Shown: positions 1 to 8,147 of the stretch, piece after piece
Position numbering within the stretch: position 1 is the stretch's first letter
How the letters are laid out: each line of letters opens with the position of its first letter
NCBI RefSeq assembly: GCF_024362525.1
Contig: NZ_CP101459.1
Span: 310,001-374,000, forward strand
Length of the DNA: 64,000 nt
From: Natrononativus amylolyticus
Lineage (GTDB): Archaea > Halobacteriota > Halobacteria > Halobacteriales > Natrialbaceae
Direction: 5' to 3'
Program-made: the position numbers and the translations under genes
The notes under the pieces: generated by a model
What the model was told of the DNA's origin: nothing
The model's input: only the letters and a program-made list of their open reading frames with translations
Databases searched by the model: none

Positions 1-225
1 TCGAACCCGGTTCGTGAACTCCCGGGAGACGTTCAGCACGTCCACCGAGGCGACACCGACCGTAGATGTGCCGTCGTCGAGAACGAGGGCGGCGGCGAAC
101 AGCGGATCGTGAACGCCCGTCGAACGACCCTCCCGAGCGCCGTAGCCGCTCATCACAACCGGCTCCTCGGGCGTGATATCGGTCGACGCCGATCCAGCGC
201 GGAGTCGCGCCTCGTGGGCGGGCAC
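1..225 (-). CDS. Neutral/alkaline ceramidase-like protein, N-terminal part (cut by window edge)
   Basis: This reading frame starts at a GTG and runs off the left edge after 75 codons. Residues 15-17 (DIT), the GYG at 27-29 and the following VHDPLFAAALVLDDG match the opening of the neutral/alkaline non-lysosomal ceramidase family, which begins with DITP, then GYG, then HDPL and a hydrophobic strand. A TGA sits directly before the GTG in frame, so no longer start exists; the internal ATG at 151-153 would remove the conserved DIT. Many haloarchaeal proteins of this fold are annotated ceramidase although their substrate is unknown. It lies on the same strand as the oxidoreductase that ends at 340 and may be co-transcribed with it. 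Only the fold family is supported, not the substrate. Confidence 0.6.
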   Translation of the reverse strand, partial: MPAHEARLRAGSASTDITPEEPVVMSGYGAREGRSTGVHDPLFAAALVLDDGTSTVGVASVDVLNVSREFTNRVR

Positions 226-339
226 TCAGACCACCCCCGTCCGTCCGGACTGTCTGTTGTGCATCGTCGCTGGGTAACGCGGGAGACGCCTTAGTTGTAT
301 GGCGACCCGCCAACGAGTTCGGTCGGGCGTCGACGCGAG

Positions 340-1230
340 TCAGTAGTAGGGCTCGTACTCCGCGAGGAAGGCGGCGCCGTCGACGGAGTACTCCGAGAGG
401 ATTCGGCAGTTCGGCGTGATGGGGCCGGGGTGCTCGAGCGCGGCGTTCACGGCGAGTAAAAGCGATGCGGCGTCGAGAACCCGGTCCGCGGGGTTCCTGG
501 CTCCCGCGACGACCTCGAGGAACGTGTCGATGTAGTTCTCGTACATCTCGGTCATCTCCTCCGCGGAGCTACCGACGTCCCGTCGAACGGTTCGCTCGCC
601 GATGCTGAAGAAGGTGAACAGCTCGTCGTCGCTCGGATCGTCGAGTCGAACGGTCGCGTACGTTCCGTCCTCGAAGGCGACGTCGACCGTCTGACCGGGG
701 TCGTTGGCCCGCGACGCGCACGTCCAGGGCGCTCCAGCCAGCCGGCGAACCGTATCGATCACGTGGCTGCCGTAGTAGAACGTGTCGTCGTAGCCGATGC
801 AGTACACCGTCTGCTGATCGCCGAAGCTGTCGAGCGAGCGAACCGCAGACTGGTAGGGAACCGCGGAGCCGCCGAAAAACGGCGTCTCACCGATCGCGTC
901 TCGAATCGCGCGAACGTCCTCGAGAGAGCCCGCGATGGGTTTGTCGACCAGCGTCGGCACGCCGCGCTCGAGAAACGGGACCGCGAGCTCGCGGTGGGTG
1001 TCCCAGTTTACCGTCAGAATCAGGACGGCGTCGACGGCGGAGACGAGATCCAGCGGCTCCGCGAATCGGGTCGCTTCGTAGCGCTCGCAGAACCGGTCCG
1101 CGTACGCATCGCTCCGTACCGCACCACCATCCCAGACGGCCGTGAGCTCAGCCAAACCGTGCTCCTGGATGGTCGCTGCGAACGATTCCGAGTGACTCGT
1201 GTCTAAGCCGACGATACCGATATCGACCAT
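340..1230 (-). CDS. Gfo/Idh/MocA-family NAD(P)-dependent oxidoreductase
   Basis: A 296-residue protein whose N-terminus (VDIGIVGLDTSHSESF) is a Rossmann dinucleotide-binding strand-loop-helix. It is followed by a VDAVLILT strand and by the motif DKPIAGS, the DKP/EKP-type segment in which the lysine is the usual catalytic residue of glucose-fructose oxidoreductase/inositol dehydrogenase proteins. The family oxidises or epimerises sugars, inositols and related polyols. I chose the ATG at 1230 because the longer frame lacks family features and because a TATA-like ttatagt lies near 1262, the spacing expected for a leaderless transcript. It sits beside enolase-superfamily and ABC-transport genes, so a role in uptake-linked sugar or sugar-acid catabolism is inferred. 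Substrate unknown. Confidence 0.85.
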   Translation of the reverse strand: MVDIGIVGLDTSHSESFAATIQEHGLAELTAVWDGGAVRSDAYADRFCERYEATRFAEPLDLVSAVDAVLILTVNWDTHRELAVPFLERGVPTLVDKPIAGSLEDVRAIRDAIGETPFFGGSAVPYQSAVRSLDSFGDQQTVYCIGYDDTFYYGSHVIDTVRRLAGAPWTCASRANDPGQTVDVAFEDGTYATVRLDDPSDDELFTFFSIGERTVRRDVGSSAEEMTEMYENYIDTFLEVVAGARNPADRVLDAASLLLAVNAALEHPGPITPNCRILSEYSVDGAAFLAEYEPYY

Positions 1231-2199
1231 CTGTTCGTTAGTGCCGCGCCGCCGAGCCTTATAGTTTCGCTTGGACGGAGTGTCGGTGGTCAGTACTCTC
1301 CGCTCGACGCTCGAGCGAGAACGGTCGTTCAACTCGATAAAACGGCTGCACTCGGCAATACCGAGTGGAAACTCCGGGCGGACACCGTATACGCGAGGTC
1401 GGTGCCGTCCGTGAGCACTGGTACCACAGGGTTATCGAGTGTACTCCACGTTCGTTCACCCCTGGTGAACAGATATAGATGATATGCAAATTGAGTTAAC
1501 GATATTTAAATACATGTATTTGTGGTGTCTGATCGACGTCGACCGGCGAATGCTACCCGCTACAGACGAGCTACGGGTCGTTGGACCAGATCATGTCAGA
1601 ACCGGTGGTGCGGACTGGCGCGGCACCGTTCGGAGGTCGATGCCGGATCGTTTCAGTGTTCCAGTCGTTTACCACGTATGAACGGTGATCGGACCGCCGT
1701 CGATCGCACCGAGAAGCGACGGCCGTCAAGAATTACAAACATATACCTGTAATCCGGGGGCGCGAGAAATGCACTCGTGGAATGGTCCCACACACAGCAG
1801 TAAACATCATACTTAGCAAATCAAAAACAATACCATTATTATTATATTATTGGACGCAGACATCGGATACTAAAATGCATTCACAAAGACCCAAAACTGA
1901 ACTGAGGGGAAGAGCAGCGGATCTGAACGGGAAATAGGATTGAATCCGAACCGTCGGCTGCTATTCGTTAGCCACATGTTGAATTGTATCGAAAGTGTCT
2001 CTTACGGTCGTGAACCGGCATATTACGCTTATCGAGCTTCGAAAGAATCGTTCGGTGCGGTATCCGGGCCCAATACATAAACGTCCTATCAATTCTCCGT
2101 ATCCAACTTGTTTCTGACAGTAATTAGTAACGGCAGATCCGACAGGTCTAGCGTTTCACGAGGACGAGGATTTTAGAGGGTTCGAACGAAGTACCCCGC
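1231..2199. other. Intergenic region of about 970 bp, AT-rich, no gene seen
   Basis: This stretch lies between two divergent genes. It is much richer in A and T than the flanking coding DNA, especially 1480-1520 and 1790-1860, where runs such as taaatacatgtattt occur. The only open frames are short and lack third-position GC bias. TATA-like sequences occur at the left end (about 1262, for the minus-strand oxidoreductase) and the right end (about 2175, for the plus-strand enolase-superfamily gene). I see no transposase, tRNA or rRNA in it. Its low GC and length suggest a remnant of acquired DNA or an extended regulatory zone. Confidence 0.5.
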
Positions 2200-3312
2200 A
2201 TGGAAGTTACGCAAATAGACGCGATTCCGGTCGCGGTTCCGGTCGCCCCGCTCGAGGAAGGCGGGCTGGCACCGTACAGCAGTAACCACGACGAAGTCGA
2301 AGTCGTCGGTCGAATGCTCGTCCGCCTCGAGACCGACGACGGCATCACGGGGTGGGGAGAGATGTTGAACGCGATGCAGTCGCCGCGGGTGACCGCCGCC
2401 GTCATCGAGGACGTCATCGCCCCGCGGCTGCTCGGCCGCGACCTGTCGGAGATTCGCGGGTTCGTCGACGACTTCTACTACCCGTACGTCAAAGTCAGAC
2501 CGTTCCTCGGAGCCGTCGAAACCGCCATGTGGGACGCCCTCGGCAAGAAACGCGGCGCGCCGATCTCGGAGTTACTCGGCGGCGGCGTTCGCGAGCGCGT
2601 CGACGTCGCCTACTGCCTGGGAATGCTCTCGGAAGCCGAGTCGCGAACGTACGCCGCTCGAGCGCGCGAACAGGGGTTTACCGTCCTCAAGACGAAAGCC
2701 GGCCCCGACTGGAGAGGCGACGTCGACCGCATCCGCGCGATGCACCACGAGACGGACGGCGCCCTCGAGTTTCGGATCGATCCCAATCAGGGGTGGACGT
2801 TCGAGGAGGCCGTTCGCGCGGGTGCCGTCCTCGAGGACGAGGGGATCTACCTCCAGTACCTCGAGCAGCCGTGTCGGATCGACACGTACGGCACCTACGA
2901 GCGCCTTCGCCAGCGGCTTCGCCAACCGATCGCCGCCAACGAGGACACGTACTTCCCGCGCAACCTCTATCACCTGTGTGAGCGGGCCGCGATCGACGTC
3001 GCGTGCGTCGACCTCGTGCCCGCCGGCGGCCTGCTCGCGGTTCGAGACCAGATCGCGGTCGCGGAGAAAGCCGGCGTCTCCGTAACCCACCACAACGGGT
3101 TCGACCTCGGGATCAAGCAGGCCGCGGTGCTCCAGCTCTATGCGAGTACGCCGGCGCTGAACCTGCCGCCGGATTCGGTGTACTACGGCTGGGCCGATCA
3201 CATCCTGACGGAGCCGCTCGTCGTCGAAAACGGATCGATGCCGGTTCCGGACGGTCCCGGACTCGGCGTCGACGTCGACGAGGACGCCGTCGAGAGATAC
3301 CGCGTCGACTAA
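2200..3312 (+). CDS. Mandelate racemase/muconate lactonizing-type enolase-superfamily enzyme
   Basis: A 370-residue protein with the two-domain enolase-superfamily layout: an N-terminal capping domain and a C-terminal TIM barrel. The catalytic set is visible: KxK at 164-166, metal ligands D194, E222 and E248, then D271 and H297/H298. A KxK base plus an Asp-His dyad is the mandelate-racemase subgroup pattern, typical of acid-sugar dehydratases and racemases. It differs from the Lys-Lys pattern of muconate cycloisomerase or Ala-Glu epimerase. The expected reaction is proton abstraction alpha to a carboxylate, with Mg2+. The start has a TATA-like attttagag about 25 nt upstream. It is convergent with the ABC ATPase gene and likely serves the same catabolic island. 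The exact substrate cannot be read from sequence. Confidence 0.9.
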   Translation: MEVTQIDAIPVAVPVAPLEEGGLAPYSSNHDEVEVVGRMLVRLETDDGITGWGEMLNAMQSPRVTAAVIEDVIAPRLLGRDLSEIRGFVDDFYYPYVKVRPFLGAVETAMWDALGKKRGAPISELLGGGVRERVDVAYCLGMLSEAESRTYAARAREQGFTVLKTKAGPDWRGDVDRIRAMHHETDGALEFRIDPNQGWTFEEAVRAGAVLEDEGIYLQYLEQPCRIDTYGTYERLRQRLRQPIAANEDTYFPRNLYHLCERAAIDVACVDLVPAGGLLAVRDQIAVAEKAGVSVTHHNGFDLGIKQAAVLQLYASTPALNLPPDSVYYGWADHILTEPLVVENGSMPVPDGPGLGVDVDEDAVERYRVD

Positions 3313-3358
3313 TTCGGGCACGAACGGGGGCGGATACGGCGTACGGCGGCCCGTGCGC

Positions 3359-5533
3359 TCAGTCCCGTGATGGTTCGCTCCGGCCGCTTCCCTCGAGCGG
3401 CGCGCTCTCCCAGTAGGCGTGGCCCGACGGATACTCCCTGAAACACGCCGCGTGGTGCTCGAGGTCGGCGTCGTGGGTCAGCGTCGGGTCGGCGCGCGTA
3501 CAGGCCTCGCGGGCCTCGGGACATCGGGTGTGGAACGAACAGCCGCTCGGCGGATCGATCGGGTCGGGGATGTCGATCTCTCGGAGCGGCGACTCGTCGA
3601 CGTCTTCGGTCGTATCGACGTCCTCGGTCGACCACTTCAGGATCTTCGTGTAGGGGTGTTTCGGGTTCGAGATGACCTCTTCTCCGGGACCGATCTCGAC
3701 GATCTCGCCGAGATACATCACCGCGATACGGCCGCCGACGCTCGCCGACAGGTACCGGGCGTTCGAGAGGTTGTGCGAGGTGAACAGAAACGAGGTGTCG
3801 AAGACGTCCTGCAACTCGAGCATCAGGTCCATCATCTCGACGCGAAGCGAGACGTCGAGCGCCGACACCGCCTCGTCGGCGAAGATCACGCCGGGGTTCA
3901 TCGAGAGCGCGCGGATCAGCGCGATCCGCTGTTGCTCGCCGCCGGAGAGCTGATGGGGGTACCGCAGCGCGTAGTCCTCCGGCGGGGACATACCGACGTG
4001 CTCGAGCATCGCGAGCACTCGCTTCTCCCGGTCGTTGTAATCCATCTCGGGGTGCCACTGCTTCAGCGGCACCTCGAGGTTCGCCTGGACGGTCCGGTTC
4101 GGGTTGAGCGAACTCCCGGGGTCCTGGTGGATGATCTGTAGGGACTGTCGAATCGTCTCGAACGGGATCGAGACGTCGCCGTCGCCGTCTTTCGCCGCCC
4201 AGACGTCCTGGCCCTTGTACTCGATCGACCCGCCCGACGGCCGCTGGGCGGCGACGACGGTTTTGCCGAGCGTCGTCTTCCCGCAACCCGACTCACCGAC
4301 CAGCGCGACCACGTCGTTCTCGTAGATGTCGAGGTCGACGCCGTCGACGGCCCGCACCGGGCTCGGATCGCTGAACAGTCCCTCGAGGAGCCCGACCTGC
4401 TGTTCGAAGTGGACCTCGACGTCGGACAGCGAGAGAATCGGTTCGGCCGACTGCGCCCCGTCGACGGTCGCCGAGGCGACCGAGCCGTCACCGGTCGACA
4501 GGGGGATCTCGTCGGCCGCGTCCTCCCAGTAGAAACAGGCGGTCCGGTGGCCGTCGTTCGAATCGACGCCGTGAAACGGCGGCTCCTCGTGGGTACACCT
4601 GTCGTCCGCGAGCGAACACCGGGGGTGGTACGTACAGCCGGTCGGCAGGGAGACGGGGTCGGGACTCGAGCCCTCGATCGGCGTGATGTCCTCGAGCGGC
4701 GTGTCGAGCGTCGGAATCGCCTTCAGCAGCGATCTCGTGTACGGGTGTGAGGGGGTGGCGAACACGTCTTCCGCGTCGCCGACCTCGACGAAGTCGAACG
4801 CGTACAGCACGGCCAGCCGGTCGGCCAGCCCCGTGACCAGCGGGAGGTCGTGCGTGATGAAGACGATGGTGAGATCGTACTCGTCTTTGACCGCCTCGAG
4901 CAGGCTCAGGATCGACCGCTGCATCAGCAGGTCGAGAGCCGCCGTCGGCTCGTCCATCACCAGCACGTCCGGCTCGAGGACGAGACTCAGCGCGATCAGC
5001 GCCCGCTGGGACATCCCGCCGGAGAGTTCGTGGGGGTACGACGAGAGGACGCGGTCGGGATCGAGGTAGAGGTCGGCCAGCAGCTCTCTGGCGTGTTCGA
5101 TTCCCGGCTCGACCGGGTACTCGTGGGCCCGCAGCGTCTCCTCGAAGTGGCCGCGGATGTCGAGGGTCGGGTTGAACGAGTTCATCGCCCCCTGGAACAC
5201 CATCGAGACGTTCTCCCAGCGAAACCGCCGCAGCCGCTCGGCCTCGAGGTTCAGCACGTCAACCGGTTCGCCCGATTCGGGGTAGTAGGTGATGGTGCCG
5301 TCGACCTGCCCCGGATCGACGACCGAATCGAGCAGCGCGTCGGCGAACATCGACTTTCCGGAGCCCGACTCCCCGACGATACCGAGGATCTCGTTCCGGC
5401 GGATGTCCATGCTCACCGAATCGAGGACGCGAGACTCCCCGCGCTCCATGTCGAAGCGGACCGTCACGTCCTCCACGCTCACGATCACGTCGTCACCGCG
5501 GCTGTCGGCTCGTGCCTGTTCGCTCGTTGCCAT
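3359..5533 (-). CDS. Dipeptide/oligopeptide ABC transporter ATP-binding protein, two ATPase domains fused (DppD-DppF type)
   Basis: A 724-residue protein carrying two complete ABC ATPases. The first has Walker A GESGSGKS, signature LSGGMSQR and Walker B VLVMDEPTAALD. The second has GESGCGKTT, LSGGEQQR and VIFADEAVSALD. After each ATPase comes the oligopeptide-transporter C-terminal region with a Cys cluster (GCTYHPRC and GCSFHTRC), typical of Opp/Dpp ATPases. It would energise import with the two permeases and lipoprotein encoded upstream on the same strand. I prefer the ATG at 5533; two in-frame GTGs lie just before it (5542 and 5536). In bacteria these two domains are usually separate proteins; fusion is common in haloarchaea. 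A small plus-strand gene interrupts the operon between this gene and the permeases, so it may have its own promoter. Confidence 0.95.
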   Translation of the reverse strand: MATSEQARADSRGDDVIVSVEDVTVRFDMERGESRVLDSVSMDIRRNEILGIVGESGSGKSMFADALLDSVVDPGQVDGTITYYPESGEPVDVLNLEAERLRRFRWENVSMVFQGAMNSFNPTLDIRGHFEETLRAHEYPVEPGIEHARELLADLYLDPDRVLSSYPHELSGGMSQRALIALSLVLEPDVLVMDEPTAALDLLMQRSILSLLEAVKDEYDLTIVFITHDLPLVTGLADRLAVLYAFDFVEVGDAEDVFATPSHPYTRSLLKAIPTLDTPLEDITPIEGSSPDPVSLPTGCTYHPRCSLADDRCTHEEPPFHGVDSNDGHRTACFYWEDAADEIPLSTGDGSVASATVDGAQSAEPILSLSDVEVHFEQQVGLLEGLFSDPSPVRAVDGVDLDIYENDVVALVGESGCGKTTLGKTVVAAQRPSGGSIEYKGQDVWAAKDGDGDVSIPFETIRQSLQIIHQDPGSSLNPNRTVQANLEVPLKQWHPEMDYNDREKRVLAMLEHVGMSPPEDYALRYPHQLSGGEQQRIALIRALSMNPGVIFADEAVSALDVSLRVEMMDLMLELQDVFDTSFLFTSHNLSNARYLSASVGGRIAVMYLGEIVEIGPGEEVISNPKHPYTKILKWSTEDVDTTEDVDESPLREIDIPDPIDPPSGCSFHTRCPEAREACTRADPTLTHDADLEHHAACFREYPSGHAYWESAPLEGSGRSEPSRD

Positions 5534-5715
5534 CACGCCCACCGCCGATCGGTCCGGCCGGGATTCAGTCGTGACCGCGCCTCGCCGGCGGCCCGCCTGC
5601 GTACCGAAGTCATGCGACGACGTGGGTGAGCCAGTTACTTGAAATTTGTGTCGCGCGAACGAGTTCCCCGCCGGTCCCGCAACCGTTATACGGGTCGGTC
5701 AGAATTGATGAGCCG

Positions 5716-5925
5716 ATGACCGAAACCGCGTGGGACCGGCTCTGTGAGTACGAGTTCGCCTTCCGCATCCTGAGCGTGCTCGTGTTCGCACTCGGGGTGC
5801 TCACGCTGTTTTCGTTCCCCTACATCGAACGGGGGACCGCGGAGTACACGGTGGCGACGTACAACCTGCTCGTGATTACGGCGTTCATCCTCGTGATCCT
5901 GGCGGTGCGAGCGAACTGCAGGTGA
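5716..5925 (+). CDS. Small membrane protein, unknown function
   Basis: A 69-residue protein with two predicted membrane segments (about residues 14-32 and 47-64) separated by a short loop containing PYIERGTAEYT. I chose the ATG at 5716 because a TATA-like gttatac is centred about 28 nt upstream, giving a leaderless transcript. The preceding ATG at 5708 is out of frame and stops after three codons. The gene lies on the plus strand between the ABC ATPase and permease genes, which are on the minus strand. I do not recognise a family. The good codon bias and promoter spacing support a real gene. Confidence 0.65.
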   Translation: MTETAWDRLCEYEFAFRILSVLVFALGVLTLFSFPYIERGTAEYTVATYNLLVITAFILVILAVRANCR

Positions 5926-5946
5926 CGATTCGAGGAGGGGACGGCC

Positions 5947-6978
5947 TCAGCGGGCCGTGTTTTCTGCGGGAGCGTTCGGCTCGTGGTCGACGGGGCCACC
6001 GCCGCCTTTCGTCGTTTTCTGGTGGCGAGCGCGGATCCGCGGGTTGAACAGCTTGTCGGCAGCCTGCGAAACCAGAATCAGGCCGAGCGAGAGCAACACC
6101 ACGGCGAGCATCGGTGCGAGCAGCCAGTGGGCGGCCCCCCAGGAGTAGAGCGCGCCGCCACTCGAGTACGCCGTGTCCATTGTCACGCCCCAGTTCGGGT
6201 CCGACGTGGGAAGCACGCCGAGGAAGTACAGCGCGACCGAATCGAAGACGATGCCGCGGGAGGCGGCGACGAAGCTGACGAGAATGTACGGCATCAGGTT
6301 CGGCGCGACGTCCTTCAGGATGATCTTCCAGGTCGAGATGCCCATCAGCCGGTTGGCTTCGACGTACTCGACGCTCCGCAGCGGCAGCATCTGCGAGCGG
6401 ATCGAGCGGGCGAGCACCGACCAGGCGGGAATCGCGAGGATGATCCCGACGACGTACGGGTTGCGAGGTTCGAACAGGAACGCGAGCACGATCACCAGCG
6501 GCAGTCCGGGGATCGCCATCAGCGTGTCCGTGACGACCATGAGCGCCTGGTCTGTTCGCCCGCCCTTGTAGCCGGCGACCATCCCGACGATCGAGCCGAC
6601 GGTGACGGCGAACACCCCGCCGGCGAACACCATCTTCAGCATCGGCGGGGTCGCGTGGACGACGTCGGCGAGCACGCTTCGGCCGGAGCTGTCGGTCCCC
6701 AGTGGATACTGCCACATCTCGAACGGGCCGACCAGCGTGTGTGCCGTGTCGGTCTCCGGCGGCGCGATCAGGTACGGCCCGGCGAGACCCATGAACAGGT
6801 AGACGATCAACAGCGTGACGCCGACCTTCCCGCGCCAGTCGCTCAGGATTATGCGCGCCGGCGCCAGTATCGTTCGGTCGATCGTACGGAACCAGCGCTC
6901 TTTCCGAGTGGTCTCGCCCGTCGACGGCATCTGGAACGGGAAGTCGTCGCCCCCGGAGGAGGACTCAGAATGACTCAT
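5947..6978 (-). CDS. ABC transporter permease, DppC/OppC type
   Basis: A 343-residue integral membrane protein with an N-terminal cytoplasmic tail, a first membrane segment near residues 50-70, a periplasm-facing loop containing the family motif PLGTDSSGRSV, and five further segments. The EAA loop that docks on the ATPase is visible as YVEANRLMGISTWKIILKDVAPN. This is the second permease of a peptide/nickel-type importer. Its start overlaps the end of the DppB-type gene by 14 nt, showing tight translational coupling. With the double ATPase and the lipoprotein it forms a complete importer. The substrate may be peptides, oligosaccharides or muropeptides. Confidence 0.93.
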   Translation of the reverse strand: MSHSESSSGGDDFPFQMPSTGETTRKERWFRTIDRTILAPARIILSDWRGKVGVTLLIVYLFMGLAGPYLIAPPETDTAHTLVGPFEMWQYPLGTDSSGRSVLADVVHATPPMLKMVFAGGVFAVTVGSIVGMVAGYKGGRTDQALMVVTDTLMAIPGLPLVIVLAFLFEPRNPYVVGIILAIPAWSVLARSIRSQMLPLRSVEYVEANRLMGISTWKIILKDVAPNLMPYILVSFVAASRGIVFDSVALYFLGVLPTSDPNWGVTMDTAYSSGGALYSWGAAHWLLAPMLAVVLLSLGLILVSQAADKLFNPRIRARHQKTTKGGGGPVDHEPNAPAENTAR

Positions 6979-7969
6979 CGGATCCCCCCTCCTGTGCCCG
7001 CGGATCGAGCTTTCCGTACGTGAGTTCGGCGAGGAACAGCGCGGTGACGACGGCGATCGTGATCACGAGAAAGCCGCCCATCATCAGCGGGAAGTCTCGC
7101 GCTTCGATCCCCGTGAACAGGTAGTAGCCGACCCCCCGGTAGACGAAGATCGTCTCGAGGACGACCGCGCCGCCGAAGGCGTAGCCGATGACGACCATCA
7201 TGTTCGTATACAGCGGCAACACGGCGTTGCGCGCGACGTATCGGAGCGTGAGCCGCTTGGTCGGCAACCCCCGCAATCGGCCGACGCGGAGGTAGTCCTC
7301 GCCGAGGATGCTGATGCTGTTGGCTCGCATCGCGAGCGCCCAGCCGCCCAGTCCCGCGAACGCCCACGACAGCGCCGGGAGCGTCGCGTGATAGATCACG
7401 CTCGAGAGAAACGGGACGTTCACGCCGGGGGTCGTGCGGTCGTCGTACCGACCGGTGACCGGAAACAGGTCCCACTGGTGGCCGAGGACGTAGACGAGCA
7501 GGATTGCGATGATGTAGTAGGGTATCGAGTTGCTCACGATGGCGAACAGTGTCGCGACGTTGTCGAACCGGCTCCCCTCGAGGTACGCCATCAGCGCCCC
7601 CATCGAGATGCCGATGGTAAACGAGATCGCGATCGCGTTCACCATCAGGAACACCGTCCACGGGACGGCGGTCGCGAGCAGTTCGGCGACCGGTTCGTTG
7701 AAGTAGATCGACGTTCCCAGATCGCCGGTGAGCAGCGACGACATGTAGTCGACGTACTGTTCTTGAATCGACGCGTCCGGGTGCATGTTGAGGTACACCG
7801 CCGCCATCGACTCGATCTCGGTTTCGCTGAGACCCTGCTGGCGCGAGAGCTGGGCCTGGAGGTAATCCATCGGACTGCCGGGCAGGAAGTGAATCAACAG
7901 GAACGTGAAGTGAACCACGAGAAAGACGGTGAACCCTGCCCGCGCTGCCCGTGTCAGTACCCAATGCAT
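6965..7969 (-). CDS. ABC transporter permease, DppB/OppB type
   Basis: A 334-residue membrane protein. The N-terminus with a long hydrophobic segment followed by HFLPGSPMD is typical of DppB/OppB permeases (usual motif LxPGDP). The TGDLGTSIYF segment and the EAA loop (YLRVGRLRGLPTKRLTLRYVARN) are also present, with six predicted membrane helices. It pairs with the DppC-type permease, whose start overlaps its end by 14 nt. The gene for the binding protein lies 178 bp upstream on the same strand, so lipoprotein and permeases are probably expressed together with a processing or attenuation gap between them. Confidence 0.93.
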   Translation of the reverse strand: MHWVLTRAARAGFTVFLVVHFTFLLIHFLPGSPMDYLQAQLSRQQGLSETEIESMAAVYLNMHPDASIQEQYVDYMSSLLTGDLGTSIYFNEPVAELLATAVPWTVFLMVNAIAISFTIGISMGALMAYLEGSRFDNVATLFAIVSNSIPYYIIAILLVYVLGHQWDLFPVTGRYDDRTTPGVNVPFLSSVIYHATLPALSWAFAGLGGWALAMRANSISILGEDYLRVGRLRGLPTKRLTLRYVARNAVLPLYTNMMVVIGYAFGGAVVLETIFVYRGVGYYLFTGIEARDFPLMMGGFLVITIAVVTALFLAELTYGKLDPRAQEGGSDESF

Positions 7970-8147
7970 TTCAGGTTATACGGGTTCGCCCCAGGCCCAT
8001 ATAGATTCCGATGGAGAATAATTATAGATCGAGAACCGGCGGCTCGAGGCCGGTCGGCGCCGACGGCGACGAGTGGAATGTCGAACTGTCGGGCAGAACC
8101 GTTTGAAGATCGGTCGCTCGAGCGACCGATTCGTCCGTCCGACGGTA

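Noticed and set aside
763-1206. Open frame antisense to the Gfo/Idh/MocA gene
   Set aside because: It is the antisense of a well-supported gene; high-GC DNA gives long shadow frames, and composition is Arg-rich and non-native.
2200-3312. L-Ala-D/L-Glu epimerase (muropeptide catabolism)
   Set aside because: It would fit the murein theme, but the Asp271-His297/298 pair is the mandelate-racemase pattern, whereas the epimerase uses a second Lys.
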